A stretch of 64,000 nt of DNA from Bacteroidales bacterium UBA5072 (GTDB lineage: Bacteria; Bacteroidota; Bacteroidia; Bacteroidales; UBA10428): the NCBI GenBank assembly GCA_002415855.1, contig DIAS01000056.1:1-64000 (forward strand), read 5' to 3'. The position numbers were made by a program, and so were the translations under genes. Positions 9,210 to 18,135 of the stretch are shown here, piece by piece. The notes beneath the pieces were generated by a model. It was not told the DNA's origin, ran no database searches, and was given only the letters and a program-made list of their open reading frames with translations. The stretch's first letter is position 1, and each line of letters starts with the position of its first letter.

Positions 9210-9431
9210 ATGTCTACACTTAACAGGATTCTGATACTATCTGGAGTTATCCTTATCCTTGCCGGACTCATCCTTCATTTTGCCGGCAACAAATTAAACT
9301 GGATCGGTCATTTGCCCGGCGATATCAGGATTGAAAAGGAGACCTTCAGGTTCTATTTCCCGGTCACTACCATGATTCTCCTCAGTATCATTCTTACTGG
9401 AATCTTATGGATCATCAGGAAATTGTTATAG
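9210..9431 (+). CDS. DUF2905-family small membrane protein
   Basis: This 73-residue protein has two transmembrane helices (about residues 6-26 and 52-71) linked by the conserved loop KLNWIGHLPGDIRIEKETFRF. The GxLPGDIxI motif followed by an aromatic strand and a second helix is diagnostic for DUF2905. Function is unknown. A TAAATTTG box at 9186-9193 lies close upstream of the ATG and could be its -7 element. Confidence 0.85.
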   Translation: MSTLNRILILSGVILILAGLILHFAGNKLNWIGHLPGDIRIEKETFRFYFPVTTMILLSIILTGILWIIRKLL

Positions 9432-9605
9432 ACAAAGCACTGTTTTAATGCCTGCAAAGGTTCTTTGAGACAGCCCCGGTCCAATAATGTATGGAATTGT
9501 CATCAACGAAGAAGCATCATGACATGACATAAATAAAATTGTGTGCTTTGGCAAATATTACCATTTACTTAACTTATTTTTATTCCGGTAATAAGGATTT
9601 TAATT

Positions 9606-10619
9606 ATGGCATTTAAGGATAATTATTCCAAAGGCTGTAAAGCCTGTCAGAATGGTAAATGGTTATGCATTTTCCTTACTTATCAGTGCAATGCTGCCTG
9701 TACATTTTGTCCTGCTCCCTTTAAAAACAGGGATCTTATTAATTCTGCCCTGGGCAATGATCCATCCACCATACTGGGATATCTGGAATTATACCCCTTC
9801 GAGGGGATTAGTTTTTCAGGAGGAGAATGTTTTATTGTTTATGACAGAATGCTTTCCTGGCTTGATTTTTTTAAAAAGAATCAGCCACAGTTATACTATT
9901 GGGCCTATACCAATGGAATCGATATCAAAAAGGAACAGCTCGTTGATTTAAAAAACGCCGGACTAAACGAATTGCGTTTTAATATTGCCGCTTCCGGTTA
10001 TAATGATCCCTTGGTTTTAGAATCCATTGCAGATGCATCAGAAATCTTTGAGCATGTAACGGTTGAAATTCCATCCATACCCGATGATTTTGAAAAACTC
10101 ATTAAGACTATACCTCTGCTGGAGAAAATGCGGGTAGACTATTTAAATCTTCATGAATACCTCCTGGTTGCAGGTGATCCGAACAGCAAGAATGCTCCGG
10201 CAGGGCGGTTCCTTATGAACCTTAGTATGCCTATGGATTATCATCAGAAAAGCTTGCTGAATACTGAGAAAATAAGTTCTTTTTGTGCCGAGAATGATTT
10301 TAACATAAAAATAAACAACTGTTCGCTCATGAAAAAGGAGCATCAGATGTATGGAAGAAGAATAACCATGGGTACGCTGTTTAAAGAAGATCATGAAAAG
10401 CTTACGAAGGATGGATTTCTTGAAACAATATTCTCCCCGGGGAGAATTTCTGATGAGGTGGATGAAAACCTAAGTAACTATCATAGGGCAGATCGGTCAT
10501 ATTTCATTCATCCAGATCACTTTACGAAAACCGGATCCGATGCTTATCTGTTAAAGATTATGCCAAAACTGGGTGTAAATGACCACCCCAGAGTCATTGA
10601 GTACACAAAGCTCACATGA
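9606..10619 (+). CDS. Radical SAM protein, first gene of the Cys-rich peptide locus
   Basis: The cluster-binding CxxxCxxC is CNAACTFC at residues 28-35, preceded by a second cysteine set, GCKACQNGKWLC (C11, C14, C21), which could hold an auxiliary cluster. A GISFSGGEC segment near residue 75 is the SAM-binding GGE motif. The 337-residue chain lacks an obvious SPASM domain. It resembles PFL-activase-like or tRNA-type radical SAM proteins more than the SPASM maturases next to it. It overlaps the next radical SAM gene by 4 nt (ATGA), so the two work or are made together. Substrate unknown; a role in peptide maturation is inferred from context. Confidence 0.75.
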   Translation: MAFKDNYSKGCKACQNGKWLCIFLTYQCNAACTFCPAPFKNRDLINSALGNDPSTILGYLELYPFEGISFSGGECFIVYDRMLSWLDFFKKNQPQLYYWAYTNGIDIKKEQLVDLKNAGLNELRFNIAASGYNDPLVLESIADASEIFEHVTVEIPSIPDDFEKLIKTIPLLEKMRVDYLNLHEYLLVAGDPNSKNAPAGRFLMNLSMPMDYHQKSLLNTEKISSFCAENDFNIKINNCSLMKKEHQMYGRRITMGTLFKEDHEKLTKDGFLETIFSPGRISDEVDENLSNYHRADRSYFIHPDHFTKTGSDAYLLKIMPKLGVNDHPRVIEYTKLT

Positions 10620-11947
10620 ATAATTCTTCAACATCCCACCGGTATGAGATCTCGTTCCCAGGAGGTAGAATTGTTTATCTTCCGCTGGAAGGCAGGATAA
10701 TTGACATTACCGGAAAAGGAACAATTGTACTGCCTGACAAACGAAAGATTGGAATTATGATGGATCTCATGGAAGGCATGGATCCTGTGACAACAGCATT
10801 CAAGCCTGTTTGCCTGACAATATACACCAGTCACCAATGCAATCTTCAGTGTCAGTATTGTTATGTGCCGGACAAAGAGTTGTATCCGAAAACAATTGTG
10901 GCTTCCGCCGCGGTTGATGCAGCTGCCAGGTTTGTGGCCAAAAATTGCCGGGAAAGGAAGCAGCCCTTTATCCTTGGTTTTCACGGCGGCAACGAACCCC
11001 TGATGAACCTGGGAAAAATCGAAGATCTCATTCATATTGCCGAATCTGTTGCGCAGAAAAATGATCTGGAGTTTTTGCCCTTCTGTACCACCAATGGCGT
11101 TATCCCTGAAAAAACGGCCAAATGGGCTGCCGGCATCTTTCACGGAATAACGCTTTCATGGGATGGCCCTCCGGAAATACACGACAAATACCGAAAGGAT
11201 AAGTTGGGGAGAAATACCAGCCCCCAGGTCAGAAAAACGGTCGGTATCTTCAGTGATCTGATGGATCCCGGGAGACTGTCTGTACGCTGTACCATTTCCG
11301 GGGCTTCTGTGGAAAGGATGGAAGAATTGGCAGAGTATTTCAACAGGGCCGGCATAAAGCGTGTCGAGTTTTATCCGGTTTTTAATGTCCCTGAAAAATC
11401 ACTCCGGAAGGATTTAATACCTGATCCCGGGAAATTTGCATATAATTTTACTAAGGCCAGGGCTTATGGCGATGCAAACGGGATCCAGGTCTGCTTCTCA
11501 GGTTCCAGGATCACAGATTATCACGGAAGGTATTGCATGATCCTGCAGGATAACCTGACAATAACTCCGGATGGTTTTCTGACAAACTGTTTCTTTCATA
11601 CCCAGAATTATGAAAATGAATATGATCAGTATTTCTATGGCCAATTTCATCCTGAAAAGGGTCAGTTGGTAATGCACCGGGAGAAACAGAACAGGATGAA
11701 GACAGGTTCCGTTTCCAGGCTCGTCGTGTGTTCGGATTGTTTTAACCAGTTCCACTGTTCGCAGGGATGTCCGGCAGTGTGTCCATTCGATGAAAACTTC
11801 CATGAATCAGACACTCCTGAATGCATCAAGGAAAAATGGCTGGGATTGGCCGCCATCTTGGGAAATGCAGGTTATTTGAGAACATTTGACAGTGAAATAT
11901 CGTTTGTTGAATTTTTTTCCGGTATAACAGTTCATCGATTGTCTTAA
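10616..11947 (+). CDS. Radical SAM/SPASM peptide maturase-like protein
   Basis: This 443-residue protein starts with a leader of about 65 residues before the radical SAM motif CNLQCQYC (C75, C79, C82). GFHGGNEPL (about residue 120) is the SAM-contacting motif. A C-terminal cysteine-rich SPASM region contains ITPDGFLTNC and CSDCFNQFHCSQGCPAVC, which would bind auxiliary Fe-S clusters. SPASM proteins of this layout modify ribosomal peptides, for example sactipeptide and ranthipeptide maturases. It is paralogous to the enzyme at 12667, sharing the layout of HGG[NG]EPL, SWDGPP/SFDGLP and ITPDG. No repeat or break is seen in the frame. Confidence 0.82.
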   Translation: MNNSSTSHRYEISFPGGRIVYLPLEGRIIDITGKGTIVLPDKRKIGIMMDLMEGMDPVTTAFKPVCLTIYTSHQCNLQCQYCYVPDKELYPKTIVASAAVDAAARFVAKNCRERKQPFILGFHGGNEPLMNLGKIEDLIHIAESVAQKNDLEFLPFCTTNGVIPEKTAKWAAGIFHGITLSWDGPPEIHDKYRKDKLGRNTSPQVRKTVGIFSDLMDPGRLSVRCTISGASVERMEELAEYFNRAGIKRVEFYPVFNVPEKSLRKDLIPDPGKFAYNFTKARAYGDANGIQVCFSGSRITDYHGRYCMILQDNLTITPDGFLTNCFFHTQNYENEYDQYFYGQFHPEKGQLVMHREKQNRMKTGSVSRLVVCSDCFNQFHCSQGCPAVCPFDENFHESDTPECIKEKWLGLAAILGNAGYLRTFDSEISFVEFFSGITVHRLS

Positions 11948-12227
11948 TGCAGCAAGGAAATTTTTCATGAGGAAGCGGTTAGCAGCAGAACCATACTCGG
12001 ATCAGTACGCTTGATGTGCCACACAGCTTGTTGAATCAATTCGCCACTCCCGGTAGCATCCGTAAATCGCTTCAGTCAGAACTTGACAAAGTCCCTGATA
12101 TTTATTACATTTGATCAAAGATGGAAAGAATGGCTATTATTCCGGTATTCATGGAAGAATCGCTGTTCATCATTTTTTCCAACTGATGTCACTGACAGGC
12201 CAATTTATTTGATAAAGTCATGATCTT
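11948..12227. other. Intergenic gap with a short protein-like open stretch
   Basis: This 280-nt gap separates the two halves of the plus-strand radical SAM set. A frame open for 43 codons (starting just after a TAG near 11977 and ending at a TGA near 12115) reads like protein, including SLLNQFATPGSIRKSLQ, but has no start codon and no family that I recognise. It may be a decayed gene. No clear promoter or terminator was identified. Confidence 0.3.
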
Positions 12228-12674
12228 ATGAAAGAAACACATAACCGTCGTGTATTCCTGCAAATTGTGACAAAAGGTATCCTTTTAGGAACAATATCTT
12301 TTGGCTATTTTAAATTAGGAAAATCGTTTGAATTATCCCCCCCGGGTGATCGGATGAAGGCTCAGATTCCAAAAATTAATCCGGCCTTCAGGGTGAATGT
12401 TTTAAATGACGGTTCGGTCGAATTGTATACGCATAAGCCGGGTGGAGAAAAGGTTATTTATACGTTTGAAGGATTTGAGGCAGAAACCCTCTTAACCATT
12501 CTTAAGCATGGAGATCCCAGTTTGTACTCACAGGAATTGGGCCTTAAATTTAATATCAGGGAAAATGATTTCATTTCTATGGCTGAATCAACATTACGAT
12601 CAATGGAGAACAAAGGATTTATCTATTATGGTGAAACAATGCTCGTAGAAATAAAGGAAGCAAGAAATGAGTAA
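12228..12674 (+). CDS. PqqD-like (RiPP recognition element) protein with a Tat-like N-terminus
   Basis: Residues about 48-140 fit the PqqD pattern: an INPAFRVNVLNDGSVELY strand pair, a GFEAETLLTILKHGD helix, and a C-terminal MAESTLRSMENKGFIYYG helix-strand. PqqD-type domains bind the leader of a precursor peptide and bring it to its radical SAM enzyme. Unusually, the N-terminus NRRVFLQIVTKGILLG resembles a twin-arginine signal or anchor: twin Arg, then a hydrophobic stretch. It overlaps the following radical SAM gene by 8 nt, the usual neighbour of a PqqD. The domain call rests on pattern and context, not on a close match. Confidence 0.6.
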   Translation: MKETHNRRVFLQIVTKGILLGTISFGYFKLGKSFELSPPGDRMKAQIPKINPAFRVNVLNDGSVELYTHKPGGEKVIYTFEGFEAETLLTILKHGDPSLYSQELGLKFNIRENDFISMAESTLRSMENKGFIYYGETMLVEIKEARNE

Positions 12675-13995
12675 ATCATTCAGGATCTCTAGTGATCTTT
12701 TTACAATCCCTCATGAGGGTGATATTTCCATACTCTATGCCCCTAAGTTAGGCTATCTCATCAGAGCGAACAAGGATGTGATCAATCTGCTGGCTGACTT
12801 ACCCAAGATCGACAGTGATCTCCTGAATGAAAAACAACGCAAGGTCCTTCAGCACCTGGAAGAACACGGTATATTAAACGGTCCCTCCGAACCTGAAACA
12901 GGGAAAAACGGACAGGATGCATTTGCTCCTACCAGGGTCACCTTATTTCCCACCAACCAATGCAACCTGAGATGCATTTATTGTTATGCTTCGGCAGGTG
13001 AACATCCTCCTGTGACAATGAATTGGATCTACGCCGTTTCAGCCATTGAAACGGTTATCAAAAATGCTTTAAATACCGGTGATAAAAACATCAGTGTCGG
13101 TTTCCACGGGGGCGGCGAACCTTTGCTCCCCTGGAATTTTATAAAAAAGGTCACTGGCTATGTCCAGGAAGAATGCAGAAAGAATAATCTGAATGTAAGC
13201 ATTTATTCGGCTACCAACGGATTGCTGAGTGAGAAACAGCTTGAATGGATCACCGGGCATTTTTCTGATCTCAACATCTCCTTTGACGGACTGCCGCATG
13301 TTCAGGACTATCACAGGCCACTGCCCAATGGCCGGGGTTCATTTAAATATGTTGACAGGACATTCAGATTTCTGGACAACAAAGGCTTTAACTATGGGAT
13401 AAGAAGCACGTTCAGCGATTATAACATCGACCTGATGGAAGAGAGTTACGATTTCATTGTAGCGCATTACCATCCAAGAACAATACATTTTGAACCTGTA
13501 TTTCAATGCGGAAGATGCAAGACCAGCGGGCAATTCGATACAAACCTCGAAAAATTCGCCCGTTATTTCAAAAAAATAGATGATAAGCATGGGGACAAAA
13601 AGGTAAGATTTACCTATTCCGGATGCAGGGTTGAGACCCTGGCCGATTCCTTCTGCGGAGTTGCACGTGATGGTTTCTCTATCACCCCCGATGGTCATAT
13701 AACAGCATGTTTCGAAACCACATCCCTGGAAGATCCAAAATCAAGGTATTTCTTTTATGGAAAAATTGATGAAAACAGGAACATCAACATCGATGAGGAA
13801 AAAAGGAATTACCTGCATCATTTAACGGTTGATAACATAAGGTACTGCAAGGATTGTTTTGCAAAATGGCATTGCGCAGGGGATTGTGCTGCCAAGCTCG
13901 GCCACGATGACCTTCATGGTGACCGGGGACATGACCGCTGCCTGCTCAACCGGCGAATGGTTAAGGATAAACTGGTCAGCATGCTCAGCATATAG
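12667..13995 (+). CDS. Radical SAM/SPASM peptide maturase-like protein
   Basis: This 442-residue protein has an N-terminal winged-helix-like region of about 85 residues, then the radical SAM motif CNLRCIYC (C99, C103, C106), GFHGGGEPL, SATNGLLS and NISFDGLP. A SPASM-type C-terminus follows, with ITPDGHITACFET and CKDCFAKWHCAGDCAAKLG. It is the classic layout of a leader-dependent RiPP maturase. It is translationally coupled to the PqqD-like gene upstream and ends 32 nt before the cysteine-rich peptide gene, so that peptide is its most likely substrate. The enzyme class (thioether former or other) cannot be told from the sequence. Confidence 0.85.
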   Translation: MSKSFRISSDLFTIPHEGDISILYAPKLGYLIRANKDVINLLADLPKIDSDLLNEKQRKVLQHLEEHGILNGPSEPETGKNGQDAFAPTRVTLFPTNQCNLRCIYCYASAGEHPPVTMNWIYAVSAIETVIKNALNTGDKNISVGFHGGGEPLLPWNFIKKVTGYVQEECRKNNLNVSIYSATNGLLSEKQLEWITGHFSDLNISFDGLPHVQDYHRPLPNGRGSFKYVDRTFRFLDNKGFNYGIRSTFSDYNIDLMEESYDFIVAHYHPRTIHFEPVFQCGRCKTSGQFDTNLEKFARYFKKIDDKHGDKKVRFTYSGCRVETLADSFCGVARDGFSITPDGHITACFETTSLEDPKSRYFFYGKIDENRNINIDEEKRNYLHHLTVDNIRYCKDCFAKWHCAGDCAAKLGHDDLHGDRGHDRCLLNRRMVKDKLVSMLSI

Positions 13996-14027
13996 TGCAT
14001 AGAATTGCTTAATATAACTACTTACTT

Positions 14028-14438
14028 ATGGCCCGGACCAAACCCCCAAACGACAGGTTAAAAGTAACCGACGGATTGCAAAATGATAATCCGGAGATAA
14101 GGGATACCATTAAGCTCAAAGTCCCCGATAAAGAGGTGCACATCATGCAGCCCGAGGAACAGCCTCCTGCAGGGGGTGGGGGCAGCAGCGGCGGGACCTG
14201 CTCCTGCCATTCGGTATGTACCTGTGTGCCGGTAAGCTCGTGTGCCTGTAACATGGTATGCACCTGCGATACCGTATGCAGCACGGATCTTTGTTCCTGT
14301 CATCCCTATTCAGGCTGCACACCGCACACCTGCACGTGTGTCCCGGTATGTTCGTGTGACTCCTATTGCACTACTTGCTCCACCTGCTCTACCTGCTCTA
14401 CCTGTACAACAGGTGGAAGTTACTGGTATCCCTGTTGA
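14028..14438 (+). CDS. Putative RiPP precursor with a 22-cysteine C-terminal core
   Basis: The 136-residue product has a charged, cysteine-free leader (residues 1-46), a Pro/Gly/Ser linker (PPAGGGGSSGG) and a C-terminal half with 22 Cys in 79 residues. The core shows a loose hexad, C-x-C-x-x-[V/Y] (pairs 58/60, 64/66, 72/74, 78/80, 89/91, 102/104, 108/110), then a CxxC run (114-126: YCTTCSTCSTCSTC), ending GGSYWYPC. There is no signal peptide. Position directly after a PqqD/radical SAM pair supports a maturase substrate. The same CTCD motif and YWYP end occur on the WD40 protein at 49105. Alternatives are a metal-binding or disulfide-rich protein. I do not recognise it as a named family. Confidence 0.65.
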   Translation: MARTKPPNDRLKVTDGLQNDNPEIRDTIKLKVPDKEVHIMQPEEQPPAGGGGSSGGTCSCHSVCTCVPVSSCACNMVCTCDTVCSTDLCSCHPYSGCTPHTCTCVPVCSCDSYCTTCSTCSTCSTCTTGGSYWYPC

Positions 14439-14477
14439 TTCTTGCTTTGATCCTTCAGTTGTAAAATCCAGAAAACC

Positions 14478-17012
14478 ATGATAACCAAAAGAATCCTGTT
14501 GCTTTCGGTGTTTATTTGCTTCCATTGGTGTCTGTTTGCGCAAACACCGGGAACTATGAAATGGGTGTTCACAACCGGTAATGATGTTTCATCCTCCCCT
14601 GCTATTGGAAGTGATGGGACGATTTATGTAGGTTCAGAGGATAGCAAGTTGTATGCGATAAATCCGAATGGGACAAAAAAATGGGAGTTTTTAACCGGGG
14701 GGAGTATATATATTTCTTCCCCTTCTGTTGGGATTGACGGAACAATCTATGTTGGTTCCTCTGACAATAAAGTTTATGCGATAAATCCTGATGGTACAAA
14801 AAAATGGGAGTTTACAACCGGGGGAATAATTTATTCTTCACCTGCCGTAGGATTCAATGGAACTGTATATATCGGTTCCAGTGATTTTAAACTGTATGCT
14901 ATTAATCCCGATGGAACGGAAAAATGGGAGTTTTCTACAGGAAGTTGGGTGGATTCCTCCCCGGCAATTGGCATTGACGGAACAGTTTATATAGGTTCCT
15001 GGGATAATACATTGTATGCTGTGAATCCTGATGGTACCAAGAAATGGGAATTCTCTGCCGATAATTGGATTGATTCCTCCCCGGCAATAGGGAGTGACGG
15101 AACGATCTATGTCGGATCATTTGATAATAAAATATATGCAATAAATCCTGGCGGTACGAAAAAATGGGAGTTCTCAACTGCCGGAGCTAATAGTTCTTCA
15201 CCGGCTGTTGGGATTGAAGGTACAATCTATGTTGGTTCCGGGGACGGCAAAATATATGCCATTAACCCTGACGGCACTAAAAAATGGGAGTTTCTAACCA
15301 CCGGAGTTGTTAGCTCTTCGCCAGCAATAGGGAAAGACGGTACAATTTTCATTGGCTCATCACTTAATAGAATGTACGCACTTAATCCTGATGGCACCAA
15401 AAAATGGGAGTTTTCAACCGGATTGGGTTCTTACTCCTCCCCTGCCATTGGAAGTGATGGCACAGTTTACATAGGTTGTGATGCCAGTTATCTTTATGCC
15501 GTTCGCTCGGATTGCGGAGGCCTGGCCGAAAGCTGCTGGCCTAAATTCAGAAAAAACATTGTGAACAATGGCAGTGCAGCCGCTGCTATTTATGCTGATA
15601 CCAGGTTTTATGCAAAATTTACAAATGCTGCATCTCTTTCATTTGAAACCGATTTTTATAAAATACCGGGCAAACCTGTTATCATTACCGGGATAAAATT
15701 GAGTAACAGCAATCTGTCAGCTGGATTATCGTTACCATATACACTCAATGCGGATAATACCGAATTCTTCATACCACTCAACATGTCCAATCCACATACC
15801 GGCCTATGTGCGACGGCTATTGAACTTCAGTACCTTTATGACGGTGTTGCAATGACCAGTACGGACTACCTGGATCTGGCCGTAATTGTTGATGACCACA
15901 CGGAATTAAGCGTGGTCGGTAAAAGTGCCGTTGAGGCTTACCAGGCTTCCCTGGATGTTAATCCGATTGCAGTTGTGAATAACAAAGGCGTGATCTACAG
16001 GTTGCTGGATGAACCTGAAAAAGCCAAACCGCTCTTTAATACTGCCGTTAGTCTTGCCCTTGGGGAGTTTTACGGATTTACCGGCATCAAAATGAATCAG
16101 GGGGTGGTCATGTCTGATCTTGGTTATAATGCGGACGCTGTGGGTTATTATGCCAACACCCTGGCGGATCTGACAGGAGTGGAATCATCATCGGTTTTAG
16201 CGCCCCAGGTGTATTACAACCAGGCCTGGGAATATTATAATTCTGAAAGTTTTAATGACACAAAGACCAAAGCCCTCCAGACCATCAATCACCCGAAAGC
16301 AAACAACTTTCTCAAAGCGAAAGCCTATGTTTTATTAGGTTTATGCGATGCAGCCCTGGAAGATACCGCAACAGCCATTGATCACCTGCAGGATGCCGTT
16401 GATCTTGATCCTGCTTCCTGTATCGCAGAAATCGCAAAGGAGGACATTTGCATCCTGAGCACTGACCAGTATGAAAGAATATCCATTTGTGAAGGTGAAA
16501 GTTATGCGGGACTTACCGAATCCGGACAATACCTGCGCAAACTGGGATCAGGGACCGGCAGCACCAGTTATGTAATTACCATCCTGACGGTAAATCCGAA
16601 ATATGACATTGCTATTGACACCACGATCTGTGAAGGGCAGAGCTATAACGGGTGGACCACAACCGGTGAGTATGTGCAGAACCTGACTTCATCATGTGGT
16701 TGTGATAGCACAGTCACAACGTTGCTCACAGTGAAGGATTGTTCTTCTGGTATTGAACAAATGCAAAACATTACATTTATCATTTATCCGAACCCAAGCA
16801 ACGGTGATATTACAATAATGATCCCGGATAAATCTGCCGGTTCGCTTTTCATTGAGATCCAGGATATGACAGGTAACATTGTATTCAGCAACATGTTGCA
16901 TTGTACAGAAAGCACTTGCAGGATTCATCTTGATCATATGCCGGCCGGAGTGTACTTTATTTCTGTTGAAAGCAGGGGAAAGAGGACTACCAAGAAAGTG
17001 ATGATCTATTGA
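14478..17012 (+). CDS. Secreted PQQ-type beta-propeller protein with T9SS sorting domain
   Basis: An N-terminal signal peptide (ILLLSVFICFHWCLFA, cleaved near QTPG) precedes eight propeller blades of 40 residues, each like GTIYVGSxDxKxYAINPDGTKKWEF. These are PQQ-like/BamB-type repeats. A middle region (about residues 480-650) has TPR-like helices. It is followed by two SICEGESY/TICEGQSY-type segments, the second ending CGCDS. The last ~85 residues form a T9SS type A sorting domain (YPNPSNGDITI near 770, GVYFISV, KKVMIY end). It is therefore exported to the cell surface. It starts 39 nt after the cysteine-rich peptide gene and probably shares its transcript. Confidence 0.85.
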   Translation: MITKRILLLSVFICFHWCLFAQTPGTMKWVFTTGNDVSSSPAIGSDGTIYVGSEDSKLYAINPNGTKKWEFLTGGSIYISSPSVGIDGTIYVGSSDNKVYAINPDGTKKWEFTTGGIIYSSPAVGFNGTVYIGSSDFKLYAINPDGTEKWEFSTGSWVDSSPAIGIDGTVYIGSWDNTLYAVNPDGTKKWEFSADNWIDSSPAIGSDGTIYVGSFDNKIYAINPGGTKKWEFSTAGANSSSPAVGIEGTIYVGSGDGKIYAINPDGTKKWEFLTTGVVSSSPAIGKDGTIFIGSSLNRMYALNPDGTKKWEFSTGLGSYSSPAIGSDGTVYIGCDASYLYAVRSDCGGLAESCWPKFRKNIVNNGSAAAAIYADTRFYAKFTNAASLSFETDFYKIPGKPVIITGIKLSNSNLSAGLSLPYTLNADNTEFFIPLNMSNPHTGLCATAIELQYLYDGVAMTSTDYLDLAVIVDDHTELSVVGKSAVEAYQASLDVNPIAVVNNKGVIYRLLDEPEKAKPLFNTAVSLALGEFYGFTGIKMNQGVVMSDLGYNADAVGYYANTLADLTGVESSSVLAPQVYYNQAWEYYNSESFNDTKTKALQTINHPKANNFLKAKAYVLLGLCDAALEDTATAIDHLQDAVDLDPASCIAEIAKEDICILSTDQYERISICEGESYAGLTESGQYLRKLGSGTGSTSYVITILTVNPKYDIAIDTTICEGQSYNGWTTTGEYVQNLTSSCGCDSTVTTLLTVKDCSSGIEQMQNITFIIYPNPSNGDITIMIPDKSAGSLFIEIQDMTGNIVFSNMLHCTESTCRIHLDHMPAGVYFISVESRGKRTTKKVMIY
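14559..15519 (+). repeat. In-gene tandem repeat, eight units of about 120 nt
   Basis: The anchor ATGGG of the KKWEF codons recurs at about 14561, 14681, 14804, 14924, 15044, 15164, 15284 and 15404. The spacing is 120 nt except for one 123-nt unit that carries an extra codon. Units remain similar in DNA (AAATGGGAGTTT, ATTGACGGAAC-like stretches), which suggests fairly recent internal duplication of propeller blades. This is a coding repeat and not a CRISPR array. Confidence 0.9.
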
Positions 17013-17049
17013 ACATCGCCCTGCAAGGATATATTTATTTTTCATTGGC

Positions 17050-18135
17050 TCAGGCAAATAAAATCCCTGCCTTATGCATAATCACTGAAATATTGATATG
17101 ATTCGGGCATCTTTCTTCGCAACTTTCACAGGCAATGCAGCAATCAGCCGTTACATCAAGCATGTGGTAATCCCGCTGAAAGAAGTTTTTCCCCTTGACC
17201 ATATTGAATTGATTCCATAGGCCGATTACTTTTGGAATATCAATACCCTGCGGACAGGGTAAACAATAATTGCAGCCTGTACAAAGAACAAGCCTTTCAT
17301 CTCTTTCCTGCGCGACCATTTCATTAATGAACGCAGTATCAATAGGGGAAAATCTCTCCCCTCCTTCGATTTGGATGTTGCTGTCAATTTCTGATTTTGT
17401 CTGCATTCCCGAAAGGACACAATGAACATGTGGATTGGAATACGCAAATTTTAAAGCAATTGCCGGGATGGTTGCATGGAAATATTCTCTAAGCCTGGGA
17501 AAATCCACAAACGAATCTGTAAGTACTCCCCCGGCCAGCGGATTCATAACGATCACTCCCAATCCTCTGTTGTATGCATATTGAATGGCATCTTCATAGG
17601 TACGATTGAGCATATTGTATGAAAGTATAACTGCATCAAAAGGTCCCGCATCAATAAGCTTTATAATGTTTCCGGGAGTGTCATGACTGCTGAATCCCAG
17701 GTACCTGATCAGACCATCTCTTCTGGCCCGGTGAACCTGTTCGATGATCCCTTCTGCCAGAAAATGCTTCTCCCATGACTTGTATTCCAAATAATGGATG
17801 AAATAAAAATCCAGTGCTTCCCTATTATAAAGATGCAGTGTATTTTTCAGTTGCGCTGTCCAGTTTCCAGGATCAGACAGATGGGTCGTGTTTTTGCCGC
17901 TTAAAATGACTGCTGGTTTCTGGTCATTTATTGCCAGACCAAAGACTTTTTCACATTGAAAATGACAATAGAAGGTCCCGATATCGAAAAAGTTGATTCC
18001 AGTCTTTAAGGCATAATGCATTAAAGATATGGCTTCTGTAAAATCAATTGATTGCGGTGCAATGGGCAGCCTCATCGCCCCAAACCCAAGTGCAGAAATA
18101 TAAAAGTCAGTATTTCCAAATTTTTTATAATCCAT
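17050..18135 (-). CDS. Aldo/keto reductase with two C-terminal Fe-S cluster motifs
   Basis: The N-terminal 280 residues are an aldo/keto reductase barrel with the expected catalytic residues: D51 and Y56 (NFFDIGTFY), K81 (SGKNTTH) and H114 (FIHYLEY). The C-terminus carries CTGCNYCLPC (C285, C288, C291, C294) and CCIACESCEERC (C333, C336, C339, C343), giving two [4Fe-4S] sites as in ferredoxin-type AKRs. Such proteins could pass electrons between NAD(P)H and Fe-S partners. It is the last gene of a tight four-gene unit, overlapping the fused radical SAM gene by 11 nt. Supplying electrons to the radical SAM enzymes is a reasonable inference. Confidence 0.85.
   Translation of the reverse strand: MDYKKFGNTDFYISALGFGAMRLPIAPQSIDFTEAISLMHYALKTGINFFDIGTFYCHFQCEKVFGLAINDQKPAVILSGKNTTHLSDPGNWTAQLKNTLHLYNREALDFYFIHYLEYKSWEKHFLAEGIIEQVHRARRDGLIRYLGFSSHDTPGNIIKLIDAGPFDAVILSYNMLNRTYEDAIQYAYNRGLGVIVMNPLAGGVLTDSFVDFPRLREYFHATIPAIALKFAYSNPHVHCVLSGMQTKSEIDSNIQIEGGERFSPIDTAFINEMVAQERDERLVLCTGCNYCLPCPQGIDIPKVIGLWNQFNMVKGKNFFQRDYHMLDVTADCCIACESCEERCPNHINISVIMHKAGILFA

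Noticed and set aside
10628..11143. Minus-strand open frame (171 codons)
   Set aside because: Antisense to the radical SAM gene at 10616; no family features.
14559..15519. Regular 120-nt repeats, considered as a CRISPR or satellite
   Set aside because: Units are in frame, encode propeller blades and have no separate spacers.
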